A DNA stretch of 64,000 bases from JBBROS01 sp038229135 (GTDB lineage Bacteria > Pseudomonadota > Alphaproteobacteria > Acetobacterales > Acetobacteraceae), in the NCBI GenBank assembly GCA_038229135.1, contig JBBROS010000013.1:1-64000 (forward strand). The letters run 5' to 3'. Positions 34,617 to 45,264 of this stretch are shown one piece after another (within the stretch, counting starts at the first letter, position 1; each line of letters starts with the position of its first letter). Below the pieces are notes generated by a model. That model worked only from the letters and a program-made list of their open reading frames with translations, searched no databases and had not been told where the DNA came from. The translations under genes were made by a program, and so were the position numbers.

Positions 34617-35830
34617 CCGATCACGCCCTGCTCGCGTAGCGCGGCAAGCCGGGCCGCGTCATACCCGAGCATTGTGCCCAACACCTCGTCCGTGTGCTGC
34701 CCCAGCACCGGGGGTGGGCGGCGGTAGTCGGCCGGCGTCTCGGAAAGCCGCACGGGGTTGGCGATCACGCGCACCCCCGCCTGCGTCGCCGCGTGGGGCA
34801 TCTGCACCACCATGCCCCGCGCCAGCACGTGCGGGTCTGCGAACACCTGCTCCAGCGTGTTGATCGGCCCGCACCCGATCTGCGCCGTCTCCAGCCGCTC
34901 CAGCCACCAGGCCGACGGGTGCGCGGCCAGGACCGGCGCGAGCGTCTGCGTCGTCAGCGCCCGGTTGCCCACCCGTGCCGCGTTGGTGGCGAAACGCTCG
35001 TCCTCCAGCATGTGCGTCAGCTCGAACGTCCGGCAGAACCGCTCCCAGGTCGGGTCGTTGGCGATGCTCAGCACGATATGCCCGTCCGCCGTCGCAAACA
35101 CTTGGTAGGGCACGATGTTCGGGTGGTCGTTGCCCAGCCGTGGCGGGTTCTGCCCGGTGGCCAGGTAGTTCATCCCCTGGTTCGCAAGCCACGCCACGTG
35201 CGTGTCCAGCATGCCGATGTCCACCTGCTGCCCGAGCCCCGTCCGCTCCCGGTGCCGCAGCGCAGCCAACACGCCGATGGCGCCGTACAGCCCCGCGAAC
35301 AGGTCCGCCACCGGGATCCCCACCTTCGTCGGCGCACCGTCCGGCTCGCCGGTCAGGCTCATCACGCCACCCATCGCCTGCACCAGCCCGTCATAGCCCG
35401 GCCGAGGCGCATAGGGCCCCGTCTGCCCGAACCCGGTGATGCTGCAATAGATCAGGCCCGGGTGGGCCGCATGCACCTGATCGTAGCCCAGGCCGTACTT
35501 GGCCAGCGCGCCCACCTTGAAGTTCTCGACCAGGATGTCGGACTTGGCGATCAGCGCGTGGGCGATCGCCTGGCCCTCCTTCGTGCCGATATCCAGCGTC
35601 ACGCTGCGCTTGTTGCGGTTCACGCCCACGAAGTAGGCGCTCTCCTTCGTGTCCGGCACGAAGGGCGGCGCAAACCCCCGCGTGTCATCGCCGGCTCCGG
35701 GGCGCTCGATCTTGATCACGTCGGCACCCATGTCGCCCAGCATCTGCACGCAGGTCGGGCCCGCCAACACCCGGGTGAGGTCGAACACGGTCAGCCCGGC
35801 AAGGGGCCCAGTGGGTGTGGCATCGGTCAT
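34613..35830 (-). CDS. CaiB/BaiF family CoA-transferase (class III)
   Basis: A 405-residue class III CoA-transferase: LTVFDLTRVLAGPTCVQMLGDMGADVIKIE and NRNKRSVTLDI at the N-terminus, then RPGYDGLVQAMGGVMSLTG and GQQVDIGMLDT with the Asp region expected for the acyl-anhydride intermediate. It moves CoA between carboxylic acids and acyl-CoAs in the cytoplasm; the acids are unknown. It overlaps the lipoprotein hydrolase by 4 nt and is divergent from the aldehyde dehydrogenase, which suggests a shared catabolic role. Confidence 0.93.
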   Translation of the reverse strand: MTDATPTGPLAGLTVFDLTRVLAGPTCVQMLGDMGADVIKIERPGAGDDTRGFAPPFVPDTKESAYFVGVNRNKRSVTLDIGTKEGQAIAHALIAKSDILVENFKVGALAKYGLGYDQVHAAHPGLIYCSITGFGQTGPYAPRPGYDGLVQAMGGVMSLTGEPDGAPTKVGIPVADLFAGLYGAIGVLAALRHRERTGLGQQVDIGMLDTHVAWLANQGMNYLATGQNPPRLGNDHPNIVPYQVFATADGHIVLSIANDPTWERFCRTFELTHMLEDERFATNAARVGNRALTTQTLAPVLAAHPSAWWLERLETAQIGCGPINTLEQVFADPHVLARGMVVQMPHAATQAGVRVIANPVRLSETPADYRRPPPVLGQHTDEVLGTMLGYDAARLAALREQGVIG

Positions 35831-35872
35831 CGTGGGCGTCTCTCTCCAGCCAGGCGCGGCCCCTGATAGGCC

Positions 35873-35900
35873 GATTTACCAAGTCAATGGTTCGGTCTAA
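35873..35900 (-). promoter_or_regulatory. Possible promoter of the CoA-transferase gene with a small dyad
   Basis: On the minus strand, TTAGAC and TAAATC are 16 bp apart in the AT-richer centre of the 103-bp divergent gap. A dyad ACCA-N6-TGGT at 35878-35891 lies between them and could be an operator. The evidence is pattern only. Confidence 0.35.
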
Positions 35901-35933
35901 GCGTTACCCAACCTCGCGCCAAAGGGCAAAAAG

Positions 35934-37445
35934 ATGCTGGATCGTCCTCACCCCACCCCGCACGGCGTCACGCTGGATCAGCAGGCGCTCGCCACGGCGC
36001 TGTCCGGCGTGCACTTCATCGGCGGCCGCTTCGTGCCGCCGCGCTCGGGCAAGACCTTCGCCGTCGTGAACCCGGCCACCCGCAAGGAAGTGGCCCGCGC
36101 GGCCGAGGGCGACGGGGCCGACGTGGAGGCCGCCGTGGCCGACGCAGACCAGGCGCAGAAAGCCTGGGCCAAGATGCCGGCCCGCAAGCGCGGCGCCCTC
36201 GTGGGCCAGTGCGCGGCGGTGCTGAAGGAGCATGTGGAGGAGCTCGCCCGCCTCATCGCGCTCGAAACCGGCAAGGCGCTCCGGACCGAGAGCCGGGTCG
36301 AGGCGCAGGTCGTGGCCGACATCTTCGAGTTCTACGGCGGCCTCGGCGGCGAGCTGAAGGGCGAGACGGTGCCGTTCGCCCCGAACGTGCTGAGCGTGAC
36401 CGTGCGCGAGCCGCTGGGCGTGGTGGGCGCCATCATCCCATGGAACGTGCCGATGCTGCTGATGGCCCTGAAGGTGGCGCCCGCGCTCGTGGCCGGGAAC
36501 ACGGTGGTGGTGAAGTCCGCCGAGGAGGCGCCGCTGGCGGTGCTGCGCATCTGCGAGCTACTGAACCGCGTGCTGCCGCCGGGCTGCTTCAACATGGTGT
36601 CGGGCTTCGGCCCCGAGTGCGGCGCGCCGCTGGTGGCGCACCCGAAGGTGCGCAAGGTGACGTTCACCGGCTCCGTCGAGGTCGGCCGCATCGTCGGCAA
36701 GGCCGCGGCCGAGAAGATGGTGCCCGTCACGCTCGAGCTGGGCGGCAAGTCGCCCATGATCGTGTTCGCCGACTGCGACTTCGAGAAGACGGTGCTGGGC
36801 GCCGTCACCTCCATGCGCTTCACCCGCCAGGGCCAGAGCTGCACGGCGGCCAGCCGCATCTACGTCGAGCGCCCGATCTACGACCGCTTCATCGAGGCGC
36901 TGGCCGCTAAGGTGGACGCGATGGTCATGGGGGACCCGCTGGATGAGGCCACCGACATCGGCACCATCATCAGCCAGGACCAGTTCGACAAGGTGGCCGG
37001 CTTCATCGAGGAAGGGCTTGCCACCCCCAACGCCACAGGCCGCCCCGCGAGCGCCATGCCGACTGACCCGGCGCTCAAGGATGGCCTGTTCGTCCGCCCG
37101 CACATCTTCAGCGGCCTGCCCAACGAGAGCCGCCTCGTGCAGGAGGAGATCTTTGGCCCGGTGACCGTCGTGTTCCCGTTCGACGACGCCGAAACGGTGC
37201 TGGCCCAGGCCAACGGCACCGAATACGGCCTAGCCGCCTCGCTCTGGACCAACAACCTGAAGGTCGGGCTCGACCTCGCGCACCGGCTCGAGAGCGGGCT
37301 CGTGCAGATCAACCAGAACCTCGTCGTGCAGGCCAACCTCAGCTACGGCGGCGTGAAGTCCTCGGGGCTTGGCAAGGAGGCGAGCCTCGAGAGCATGCTC
37401 GAGCACTTCATGCACAAGAAGACGATCATGGTGAACTACGGCTGA
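35934..37445 (+). CDS. Aldehyde dehydrogenase family protein
   Basis: A 503-residue NAD(P)-dependent aldehyde dehydrogenase of normal length. Landmarks: GAIIPWNVPMLLMALKVAPAL, the cofactor loop FTGSVEVGR, the general-base Glu in LELGGKSP, the catalytic Cys in RQGQSCTA, and EEIFGPVTVVFPF. It oxidises an aldehyde to an acid in the cytoplasm. The divergent CoA-transferase on the other strand could activate the acid produced, but the substrate is not evident. A perfect hairpin follows the stop. Confidence 0.95.
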   Translation: MLDRPHPTPHGVTLDQQALATALSGVHFIGGRFVPPRSGKTFAVVNPATRKEVARAAEGDGADVEAAVADADQAQKAWAKMPARKRGALVGQCAAVLKEHVEELARLIALETGKALRTESRVEAQVVADIFEFYGGLGGELKGETVPFAPNVLSVTVREPLGVVGAIIPWNVPMLLMALKVAPALVAGNTVVVKSAEEAPLAVLRICELLNRVLPPGCFNMVSGFGPECGAPLVAHPKVRKVTFTGSVEVGRIVGKAAAEKMVPVTLELGGKSPMIVFADCDFEKTVLGAVTSMRFTRQGQSCTAASRIYVERPIYDRFIEALAAKVDAMVMGDPLDEATDIGTIISQDQFDKVAGFIEEGLATPNATGRPASAMPTDPALKDGLFVRPHIFSGLPNESRLVQEEIFGPVTVVFPFDDAETVLAQANGTEYGLAASLWTNNLKVGLDLAHRLESGLVQINQNLVVQANLSYGGVKSSGLGKEASLESMLEHFMHKKTIMVNYG

Positions 37446-37454
37446 CCGCTGCCC

Positions 37455-37485
37455 ACGGCGACAGCCCAGTGCAGGCTGTCGCCGT
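37455..37485 (+). terminator. Hairpin after the aldehyde dehydrogenase gene
   Basis: A perfect 12-bp stem (ACGGCGACAGCC with GGCTGTCGCCGT) around a 7-nt loop, 9 nt after the stop, followed by CTTGT. The T-tract is weak. An A8 tract lies about 17 nt further on. Confidence 0.6.
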
Positions 37486-37585
37486 CTTGTAACGAGTCAA
37501 GCAAAAAAAACGGGCGGGGCACACCTTAGCAAAGCCCCGCACCGCGTCATGTAAGGCTCGGTTAAGACAACTGGGGAAACCTTCC

Positions 37586-38071
37586 ATGACCGAGATCAAG
37601 CGCGGCCTCGCGGCCGTTACGCTCGCCAGCCTGCTCGCCTTCTCGCCGGGCGCCCGCGCGGCCGACATTGTCGACACCGCCGTCAGTGCCGGCACGTTCA
37701 ACACCCTCGTAGCCGCCGTCAAGGCCGCGGGCCTGGTGGACACGTTGAAGAGCCCCGGCCCGTTCACCGTGTTCGCACCCACCGACGCCGCGTTTGCGGC
37801 GCTGCCGGTCGGCACGGTCGAGACGCTGCTGAAGCCCGAGAACAAGGCGAAGCTCGTTCAGGTGCTCACCTACCACGTGCTTCCTGGCCGCGTGACCTAT
37901 GCCGACGTCAACGGGAAGAAGACCGAGGCCAAGACGGTCGAGGGCCAAATCCTGACGGTCGACGGCACCGGCCCGACCGTCCACGTCAACAACGCCACCG
38001 TCGTGCGCGCAGGCATCGCCGCAGACAATGGCGTCATCCACGTCATCGATACCGTGCTGCTCCCGAAGTAG
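37586..38071 (+). CDS. Secreted fasciclin (FAS1) domain protein
   Basis: A 161-residue protein with a signal peptide (ending GARA) and one complete FAS1 domain: DIVDTAVSAGTFNTLVAAVK, the H1-type motif FTVFAPTDAAFAAL, LTYHVLPGRVTYADV and the closing GVIHVIDTVLLP. FAS1 proteins mediate cell-surface or matrix adhesion and are common as small periplasmic proteins in alphaproteobacteria. A very similar single-domain gene follows 48 nt later, so the pair arose by duplication. Confidence 0.92.
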   Translation: MTEIKRGLAAVTLASLLAFSPGARAADIVDTAVSAGTFNTLVAAVKAAGLVDTLKSPGPFTVFAPTDAAFAALPVGTVETLLKPENKAKLVQVLTYHVLPGRVTYADVNGKKTEAKTVEGQILTVDGTGPTVHVNNATVVRAGIAADNGVIHVIDTVLLPK

Positions 38072-38119
38072 CCGGCCCTCGATACGCAGCGGCAACACAC
38101 AACTTCTAGGATAATACCC

Positions 38120-38533
38120 ATGCACGACATCGTCGATACCGCGGTCGCCGCCGGCTCGTTCTCCACCCTCGTCGCCGCCGTCACGGCTGCCGGCCTGGTC
38201 GAGACGCTCAAGGGCGCCGGCCCGTTCACCGTCTTCGCCCCTTCGGACGACGCGTTCGCCAAGCTTCCGGCCGGCACGGTCGAGAGCCTCGTCAAGCCCG
38301 AGAACAAGGCGCAGCTGACCAAGATCCTCACCCTGCATGTCATGCCGGGCAAGGTCATGGCGGCCGACGTCACGGGCCAGAAGGTCTCCCCCGCCTCGGT
38401 TGGCGGCGAGAACCTGCATGTGGATGGCACGCACGGTGTGACCGTGAACGGCGCGACCGTCACCACCGCCGACATCGCATGCACCAACGGCGTGATCCAC
38501 GTGATCGACACCGTCCTGATGCCGGCCGCGTAA
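38120..38533 (+). CDS. Fasciclin (FAS1) domain protein without visible signal peptide
   Basis: The 137-residue product is close to the preceding gene across the whole FAS1 domain (DIVDTAVAAGSFSTLVAAVT, FTVFAPSDDAFAKL, LTLHVMPGKVMAADV, GVIHVIDTVLMP) but begins MHDIVDTA, with no signal peptide. AGGAT lies about 9 nt before the ATG. Either the protein stays in the cytoplasm, or the export signal was lost when the copy formed. The ACACACAACTTC leader holds no in-frame upstream start with a hydrophobic segment. Confidence 0.87.
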   Translation: MHDIVDTAVAAGSFSTLVAAVTAAGLVETLKGAGPFTVFAPSDDAFAKLPAGTVESLVKPENKAQLTKILTLHVMPGKVMAADVTGQKVSPASVGGENLHVDGTHGVTVNGATVTTADIACTNGVIHVIDTVLMPAA

Positions 38534-38559
38534 ACCACTCCATCCTGCGGCAAAGAGGC

Positions 38560-38585
38560 GGGCCGGGCGAGCGATCGCCCGGCCC
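38560..38585 (+). terminator. Strong GC hairpin after the fasciclin pair
   Basis: A perfect 11-bp stem (GGGCCGGGCGA with TCGCCCGGCCC) and GCGA loop, 26 nt after the stop. No T-tract follows, so it may be a transcript-end stabiliser rather than a complete intrinsic terminator. Two copies of TTCACTCGCGCCC follow downstream at about 38620-38646. Confidence 0.5.
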
Positions 38586-38713
38586 GTCGCGGTTGCGCCA
38601 GCCTGCTCGCTGCGCCCATTCACTCGCGCCCTTTCACTCGCGCCCCACATGGCCCACATTGATCGACGGTACCGTCCTGCCGACCGTCCACAAGGGTGAA
38701 TCACGGCCGATCC

Positions 38714-39685
38714 ATGCCCAAATCCGACCTCTCCATCCCCTCGTCCCAGCACCCCAAGCCCGCCGACTACGCGTTCGACCTCGAGGCGGCGCTCACGTCC
38801 ATCGTGGCCCTGCGCGCGACGGTGCCGGACGACGCCTTCACCGCCGCCACGCTCGGCACGGAGCGCATGGGCAGCGCCGTCCACATCCGGCAAGGCATTT
38901 TCGTCACCATCGGATACCTCATTACCGAGGCCGACCAGGTCTGGCTCACGGCAGCCGACGGCCGGGCGATCCCGGGCCATGCGCTCGCCTACGACCAGGA
39001 GACGGGTTTCGGCTTGGTGCAGGCGCTCGGCAAGTTCGACCTGCCGATCATGCCGATCGGGGACAGCACCTCGGCCCGGCTCGGGGAGCGTGTGGTGTTC
39101 GCCGCCGCCGGGGGCCGCCGCCATGCAGTCGCCGCCAAGGTGGCCGCCCGTCAGGAGTTCCCGGGGTATTGGGAATACCTCTTGGAAGACGCGATCTTCA
39201 CCACGCCCGCGCACCCGTTCTGGGGCGGCGCCGCGCTGCTCGGTCCGGAGGGAAGCCTGCTGGGCATCGGCTCACTGGTGCTGCAGCAGGGCGGCGAGGG
39301 CAGCCGCCGGCAGGACATGAACATGGTCGTGCCCACCGAGCTGCTGACACCCATCCTGGACGAGCTGCTCAAGTTCGGCCGCGTGACGCGCCCGCCCCGT
39401 CCGTGGCTCGGCCTGTATGCGATGGAGGATGATGGCACGCTCGTCGTCGGCGGCCTCGCCGATAACGGCCCGGCGGACAAGGCAGGCGTGCGGGCCGGAG
39501 ACCGTATCATCGCGGTGAACGGCACGAAGGTGCCGGACCTCGCCGGGCTCTGGCGCGCCGTGTGGGCCAGCGGGCACGCGGGCGCCTCGGTGCATGTCAG
39601 CCTTGGCCGCGGCAACCGCGCCGCCTCGGTCACGATCGCCTCGACGGACCGGGACAGCATTCTCAAGGCGCCCCGCCTTCACTAG
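38714..39685 (+). CDS. HtrA-like (S1C) protein with PDZ domain and no catalytic triad
   Basis: A 323-residue protein that aligns with the trypsin-like domain of DegP/HtrA (GSAVHIRQGIFVTIGYLI, then GDSTSARLGERVVFAAAGG, PFWGGAALLGPEGSLLGI) followed by a PDZ domain (RPPRPWLGLYAME, GPADKAGVRAGDRIIAVNG). By alignment the catalytic His, Asp and Ser positions are Leu69, Gly98 and Trp170, so it should lack protease activity and act as a binding or scaffold protein. No signal peptide is visible. The ATG start is chosen; a GTG at 38696 is possible. The penicillin acylase starts 13 nt later. Confidence 0.8.
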   Translation: MPKSDLSIPSSQHPKPADYAFDLEAALTSIVALRATVPDDAFTAATLGTERMGSAVHIRQGIFVTIGYLITEADQVWLTAADGRAIPGHALAYDQETGFGLVQALGKFDLPIMPIGDSTSARLGERVVFAAAGGRRHAVAAKVAARQEFPGYWEYLLEDAIFTTPAHPFWGGAALLGPEGSLLGIGSLVLQQGGEGSRRQDMNMVVPTELLTPILDELLKFGRVTRPPRPWLGLYAMEDDGTLVVGGLADNGPADKAGVRAGDRIIAVNGTKVPDLAGLWRAVWASGHAGASVHVSLGRGNRAASVTIASTDRDSILKAPRLH

Positions 39686-39697
39686 GGCGGCCGCCTG

Positions 39698-41944
39698 TTG
39701 CGCGTGCTGCTGCGCCTGCTGCTGGGGTCGGGCGCGCTGCTCGCGCTGGCCGCCCTCGGTGTCGGCGGCGCGCTCTGGTGGTCACTGCCCCCCACGGGGC
39801 TCATCACCAGCATCCCGGGCCTCTCGGCCACGGTGCGGGTGGCGCTCGATGCTGACGGCATCCCGCGCGTGGAAGCGGCAACCGACGACGATGCTGCTGC
39901 GGCACTCGGCTTCCTGCACGCGCGGGACCGCATGTTCCAGATGGACCTCACCCGCCGCGCCGCTGCCGGGCGGCTCAGCGAGCTCGCCGGCCCGAGCACG
40001 CTCCGGCTCGACCGCACCATGCGCACGCTGGGCCTGCAGCGCCGGGCCGAGGCGGACTGGCCGGCGCTGGCGCCCGAGACGCGCGCGCGGATCGAGGCCT
40101 ACGCCCGCGGCGTGAACGCCTGGATCACCCTTCGCGGCCGGTTTGCTGCCCCGGAGTTCGTGGCATTCGGCGTGCCCGAGCCCTGGCAGCCTACGGACAG
40201 CCTGCTCTGGGGCAAGGCGATGGCGCTCTTCCTCAGCGGCAACTATCGCCAGGAGCTCGGCCGCGCCGGGCTGCCGGAGGAGCAGCGCCGCACGCTCTGG
40301 CCACCGCAGGACGCAACGCCCGGCCCCGCCGCCGCACTCCACACGGGCCGCCTGCTCGCCGCGTTGCCCGCCTTCCCCGAGCCCTTCACCTGGCCCGGCT
40401 CGGCCAGCAACGAATGGGCCGTCGACGGCGCCCACAGCGTCACGGGCGCACCGCTGCTCGCAGGCGACCCGCATCTCGGGCTCACCATGCCCGGCATCTG
40501 GTATCTCGCCCGCGTCACCACGCCCTCCGGCGTGCTGGCCGGCGCCACGGCCCCGGGCGTGCCCTTCCTCGTGCTGGGCCATAACGGCCGCATCGCCTGG
40601 ACCTTCACCACCACGGGCGCCGACACGCAGGACGTGTTCGTCGAAACGCCGGTCGATGGCGGCTACGCGACGCCCGACGGACCTCGCCCCTACGCCACCC
40701 GCACCGAGACCATCCGCATCCGAGGCGCCGCCGACCAGGTGCTGACCGTCCGCGAGACGCGCCACGGCCCCGTCATCAGCGACCTGGGCGCCGACACGCC
40801 GGACGGCCCTGTGCTCGCCGTCGCCATGGCCAGCCTTGCCCCGGGCGACGCCGCGGACGGGCTGCTGGCACTGAATCGCGCCCGCACCGTGGACGAGGCA
40901 GGCATCGCCGCAACGGGCATCGCCGCCCCGGTGCAGAACCTGCTCGTGGCGGACCGCGACGGCATCGGCCAGTTCACCACCGGCCGTATCCCGCTACGCC
41001 GCGCCGGCGACGGCACGACCCCGGTGCAGGGGGCGGATGGCGCCCATGACTGGACCGGCTTCGCCAAGGGCGACCAGCTGCCGCGTCAGCGCAACCCGGC
41101 CTCGGGCCGCCTCGTCAACGCCAACGAGCGCGTGGCCCCGCCCGGCTTCCCGGTGTTCATGGGCCAGGACTGGTTCGGTGACTGGCGCGCCCGGCGCGTC
41201 CGGGAGCTGCTCGATGCGCGGACAACCCACAGCGTCCAGGGCTTCGCCCAGATGCAGGTGGACCACACCAGCGCCTTTGCCCGCGCCATTCTGCCCCGCC
41301 TGCTGGCCGTGCCGCCGCCGGACGAGGCGTCGCGCAAGGCCCTGCTGGTGCTGCGCCGATGGGACGGCTCCATGCGCGCCGACCAGGCGGCGGCGCTGCT
41401 GTTCAACGCCTGGATGCGCCGGCTCGAGGCAGCCCTGCTCGCGCGGCGCTCGCTCGCCCCCGGCAGCGCCGGGCAGCAGGCGGACCTGGTCTGGCGTGCG
41501 CTGCAGACCGAGGATGGCCCAGGCGGCTGCGGCGGCCCATGTGCGCCGCTGCTCGCCGAGACGTTGCAGCAGGCCGCCGCCGGATGGGACCCGGAGGCCC
41601 GCTGGGGCGAGGAGCACAAGGCCGAGTTCGCCCACCCCTTGCTCGGCCGCCTGCCGCTGATCGGCCGCCTGTTCACCTGGTCCATCGACCAGCCCGGCGA
41701 CGACTCGACCCTGTTCCGTGGCACGCCGCGGGGGCCGGGGTGGACCAGCGTGCACGGCCCCGGCTTCCGCGGCGTCTACGACCTGGCCGACCTCGACCGC
41801 AGCGTGTTCGCCATGGCGCCCGGCCAGTCCGGCCATATGCTGAGTGCCCACGTAGCGGACCTGATGCAGCGCTGGCGCAACGGCACGACATTGCGCCTTG
41901 GTCCCGCCGCACAGGTAGCCGACACCATCGAGCTGCGGCCATGA
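39698..41944 (+). CDS. Penicillin acylase family protein
   Basis: A 748-residue N-terminal-nucleophile hydrolase precursor. The first 25 residues form a signal or membrane anchor (LLLGSGALLALAALGVGGAL). The alpha-chain part has LGFLHARDRMFQMDLTRR. The autoprocessing site lies at about Ser237 in SASNEWAVDG, followed by LLAGDPHLGLTMPGIWYLA and LGHNGRIAWTFTTTGADTQD in the beta chain. Family members cleave amide bonds of beta-lactams or acyl-homoserine lactones in the periplasm; the natural substrate here is unknown. Start is TTG (39698) with AGGGCGG upstream; a GTG two codons on is possible. Confidence 0.9.
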   Translation: MRVLLRLLLGSGALLALAALGVGGALWWSLPPTGLITSIPGLSATVRVALDADGIPRVEAATDDDAAAALGFLHARDRMFQMDLTRRAAAGRLSELAGPSTLRLDRTMRTLGLQRRAEADWPALAPETRARIEAYARGVNAWITLRGRFAAPEFVAFGVPEPWQPTDSLLWGKAMALFLSGNYRQELGRAGLPEEQRRTLWPPQDATPGPAAALHTGRLLAALPAFPEPFTWPGSASNEWAVDGAHSVTGAPLLAGDPHLGLTMPGIWYLARVTTPSGVLAGATAPGVPFLVLGHNGRIAWTFTTTGADTQDVFVETPVDGGYATPDGPRPYATRTETIRIRGAADQVLTVRETRHGPVISDLGADTPDGPVLAVAMASLAPGDAADGLLALNRARTVDEAGIAATGIAAPVQNLLVADRDGIGQFTTGRIPLRRAGDGTTPVQGADGAHDWTGFAKGDQLPRQRNPASGRLVNANERVAPPGFPVFMGQDWFGDWRARRVRELLDARTTHSVQGFAQMQVDHTSAFARAILPRLLAVPPPDEASRKALLVLRRWDGSMRADQAAALLFNAWMRRLEAALLARRSLAPGSAGQQADLVWRALQTEDGPGGCGGPCAPLLAETLQQAAAGWDPEARWGEEHKAEFAHPLLGRLPLIGRLFTWSIDQPGDDSTLFRGTPRGPGWTSVHGPGFRGVYDLADLDRSVFAMAPGQSGHMLSAHVADLMQRWRNGTTLRLGPAAQVADTIELRP

Positions 41945-41954
41945 GGAGCGTGCG

Positions 41955-42407
41955 ATGATAGGACTGACCGAAGGCGTCGTGCTGCGCCGGCTCTGGGCCT
42001 GGTTGATCGACCTGGTCATGATCGCGATCATCGTCGCCATACTCTGGGCGCTGCTCGCGTTCCTCGGCCTCATCACCCTCGGCCTCGGCTGGGGCCTCAT
42101 GGCGCTGCTGCCCGCCGTGCCCCTGCTCTACCACGTGCTGTTCGTGTCCAGCGCCCGCGCCGCCACACCCGGCCAGTCCCTGCTCGGCCTCGTCGTCCGC
42201 CACGAGCGGGACATGACGCGCCCCGGACTTGGCGAGTCCATCATCTTTACCGGCGGCCTCTGGCTCACCCTCAGCATCGGCGTGTGGCCGCTCGCCATCA
42301 TGCTGTTCACCAACGGCAACCGCGCGCTGCACGACATCGCCTCGGGCCTGATCGTGGTCCGATCCGACGCGCTCGCGGCCCGGGCGCGGCCGGTTCCGTT
42401 CGGCTGA
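41955..42407 (+). CDS. RDD family membrane protein
   Basis: A 150-residue protein with the RDD pattern: LRRLWAWLIDLVMIAIIVAIL (Arg and Asp of the signature), two or three further hydrophobic segments, GQSLLGLVVR, and FTNGNRALHDIASGLIVV at the end. The function of the family is poorly known; some members are linked to ion transport or stress. It starts 10 nt after the penicillin acylase stop, so the two probably share a transcript. Confidence 0.88.
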   Translation: MIGLTEGVVLRRLWAWLIDLVMIAIIVAILWALLAFLGLITLGLGWGLMALLPAVPLLYHVLFVSSARAATPGQSLLGLVVRHERDMTRPGLGESIIFTGGLWLTLSIGVWPLAIMLFTNGNRALHDIASGLIVVRSDALAARARPVPFG

Positions 42408-42490
42408 GGCATGCGCCGGACAATCCTTGACCCCCCGGACCCACATGCGCCGTTGACCCGCACCGCCGGATTCGCGACCATCCCCCTCGC

Positions 42491-43279
42491 ATGAGCTACA
42501 AGCCGCCTCGCCGCCCGCAATTCTTCTACACCACCGCGCCGCTCCCCTGCCCCTACGTGCCGGGGCGGACGGAGCGGAAGGTCGTGACCGAGATCACCGG
42601 CCCCGAGGCCGAGCAACTGCACGACCGGCTGAGCCGCGCCGGGTTTCGACGTAGCCACAACATCGCCTACGCCCCGGTCTGCCCGGCCTGCCAATCCTGC
42701 GTGCCCATCCGCATCCCCGTCGCCACCTTCGAGCCCGGCCAGAGCCTGCGCCGCATCCTGCGCGCAAATTCCCGGGTCGAGGGCATCGACGTCCCGCCCC
42801 GGGCCACAGCCGAGCAGTTCCAACTCTTCCAGCGTTATCAGCAGAGCCGCCATGGCGACGGCGACATGGCCACGATGAGCTTCTACGACTTCCGCGCAAT
42901 GATCGAGGACACCCCGATCGACACCATGATCACGGAGTTCCGCGAGGACGGCCGCCTGATCGGCGGCTGCCTTACGGACCGCCTCGGCGATGGTCTTTCA
43001 GCCGTTTACAGCTTCTATGCGCCAGAGCTCGAGCGCCAATCGCTCGGCACCTACGCCATCCTCTGGCTGTTCGAGCGCGCCCGGCTCGAGGGCCTGCCCT
43101 ACGTCTATCTCGGCTACTGGGTGCCCGAGAGTCGCAAGATGGCCTACAAGGCCCGCTTCCGCCCCTGCGAGATCCTGGTCGGCGGCACTTGGCGGACACT
43201 GACGGACGCCGAGGCCGACGGCACCGCCAGCCCCGTCGCAACCCCCTGCCGCACGTTCGTCCAGGAGACGATCGGGTAG
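42491..43279 (+). CDS. bpt: Aspartate/glutamate leucyltransferase (Bpt, Ate1-like)
   Basis: A 262-residue protein: the N-terminal Cys block PCPYVPGRTERKV and CPACQSCVPIRI, then SFYAPELERQSLGTYAILWLFE and YVYLGYWVPESRKMAYKARFRP of the Ate C-terminal domain. Bpt-type enzymes transfer leucine from tRNA to N-terminal Asp or Glu, marking proteins for ClpS/ClpAP (N-degron pathway). Length and motifs match alphaproteobacterial members, often labelled arginyltransferase. No ClpS or Aat gene is adjacent. Confidence 0.93.
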   Translation: MSYKPPRRPQFFYTTAPLPCPYVPGRTERKVVTEITGPEAEQLHDRLSRAGFRRSHNIAYAPVCPACQSCVPIRIPVATFEPGQSLRRILRANSRVEGIDVPPRATAEQFQLFQRYQQSRHGDGDMATMSFYDFRAMIEDTPIDTMITEFREDGRLIGGCLTDRLGDGLSAVYSFYAPELERQSLGTYAILWLFERARLEGLPYVYLGYWVPESRKMAYKARFRPCEILVGGTWRTLTDAEADGTASPVATPCRTFVQETIG

Positions 43280-43312
43280 GACATTCCACGCTCCTCGAGT
43301 ACGGCCGGGACG

Positions 43313-43347
43313 ACCGCCGGGTCGCTACGCCTTCGGCCCGCGATGAC
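43313..43347. repeat. Half copy of a dispersed palindromic element
   Basis: The segment GGTCGCTACGCCTTCGGCCC followed by GCGATGACGG matches the right arm of the 90-bp palindrome at 54756-54845 with a few substitutions. The left arm is not clear here. It lies in the gap between bpt and the ABC transporter gene. Confidence 0.55.
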
Positions 43348-43420
43348 GGAGCTACCTGACACCCGAAGTTCATAACGCCCCCGGTTGACCGCCTAACGCC
43401 TCGGGCGCAAGCCGGGCGGC

Positions 43421-45259
<1,839 letters not shown>

Positions 45260-45264
45260 CGTCC

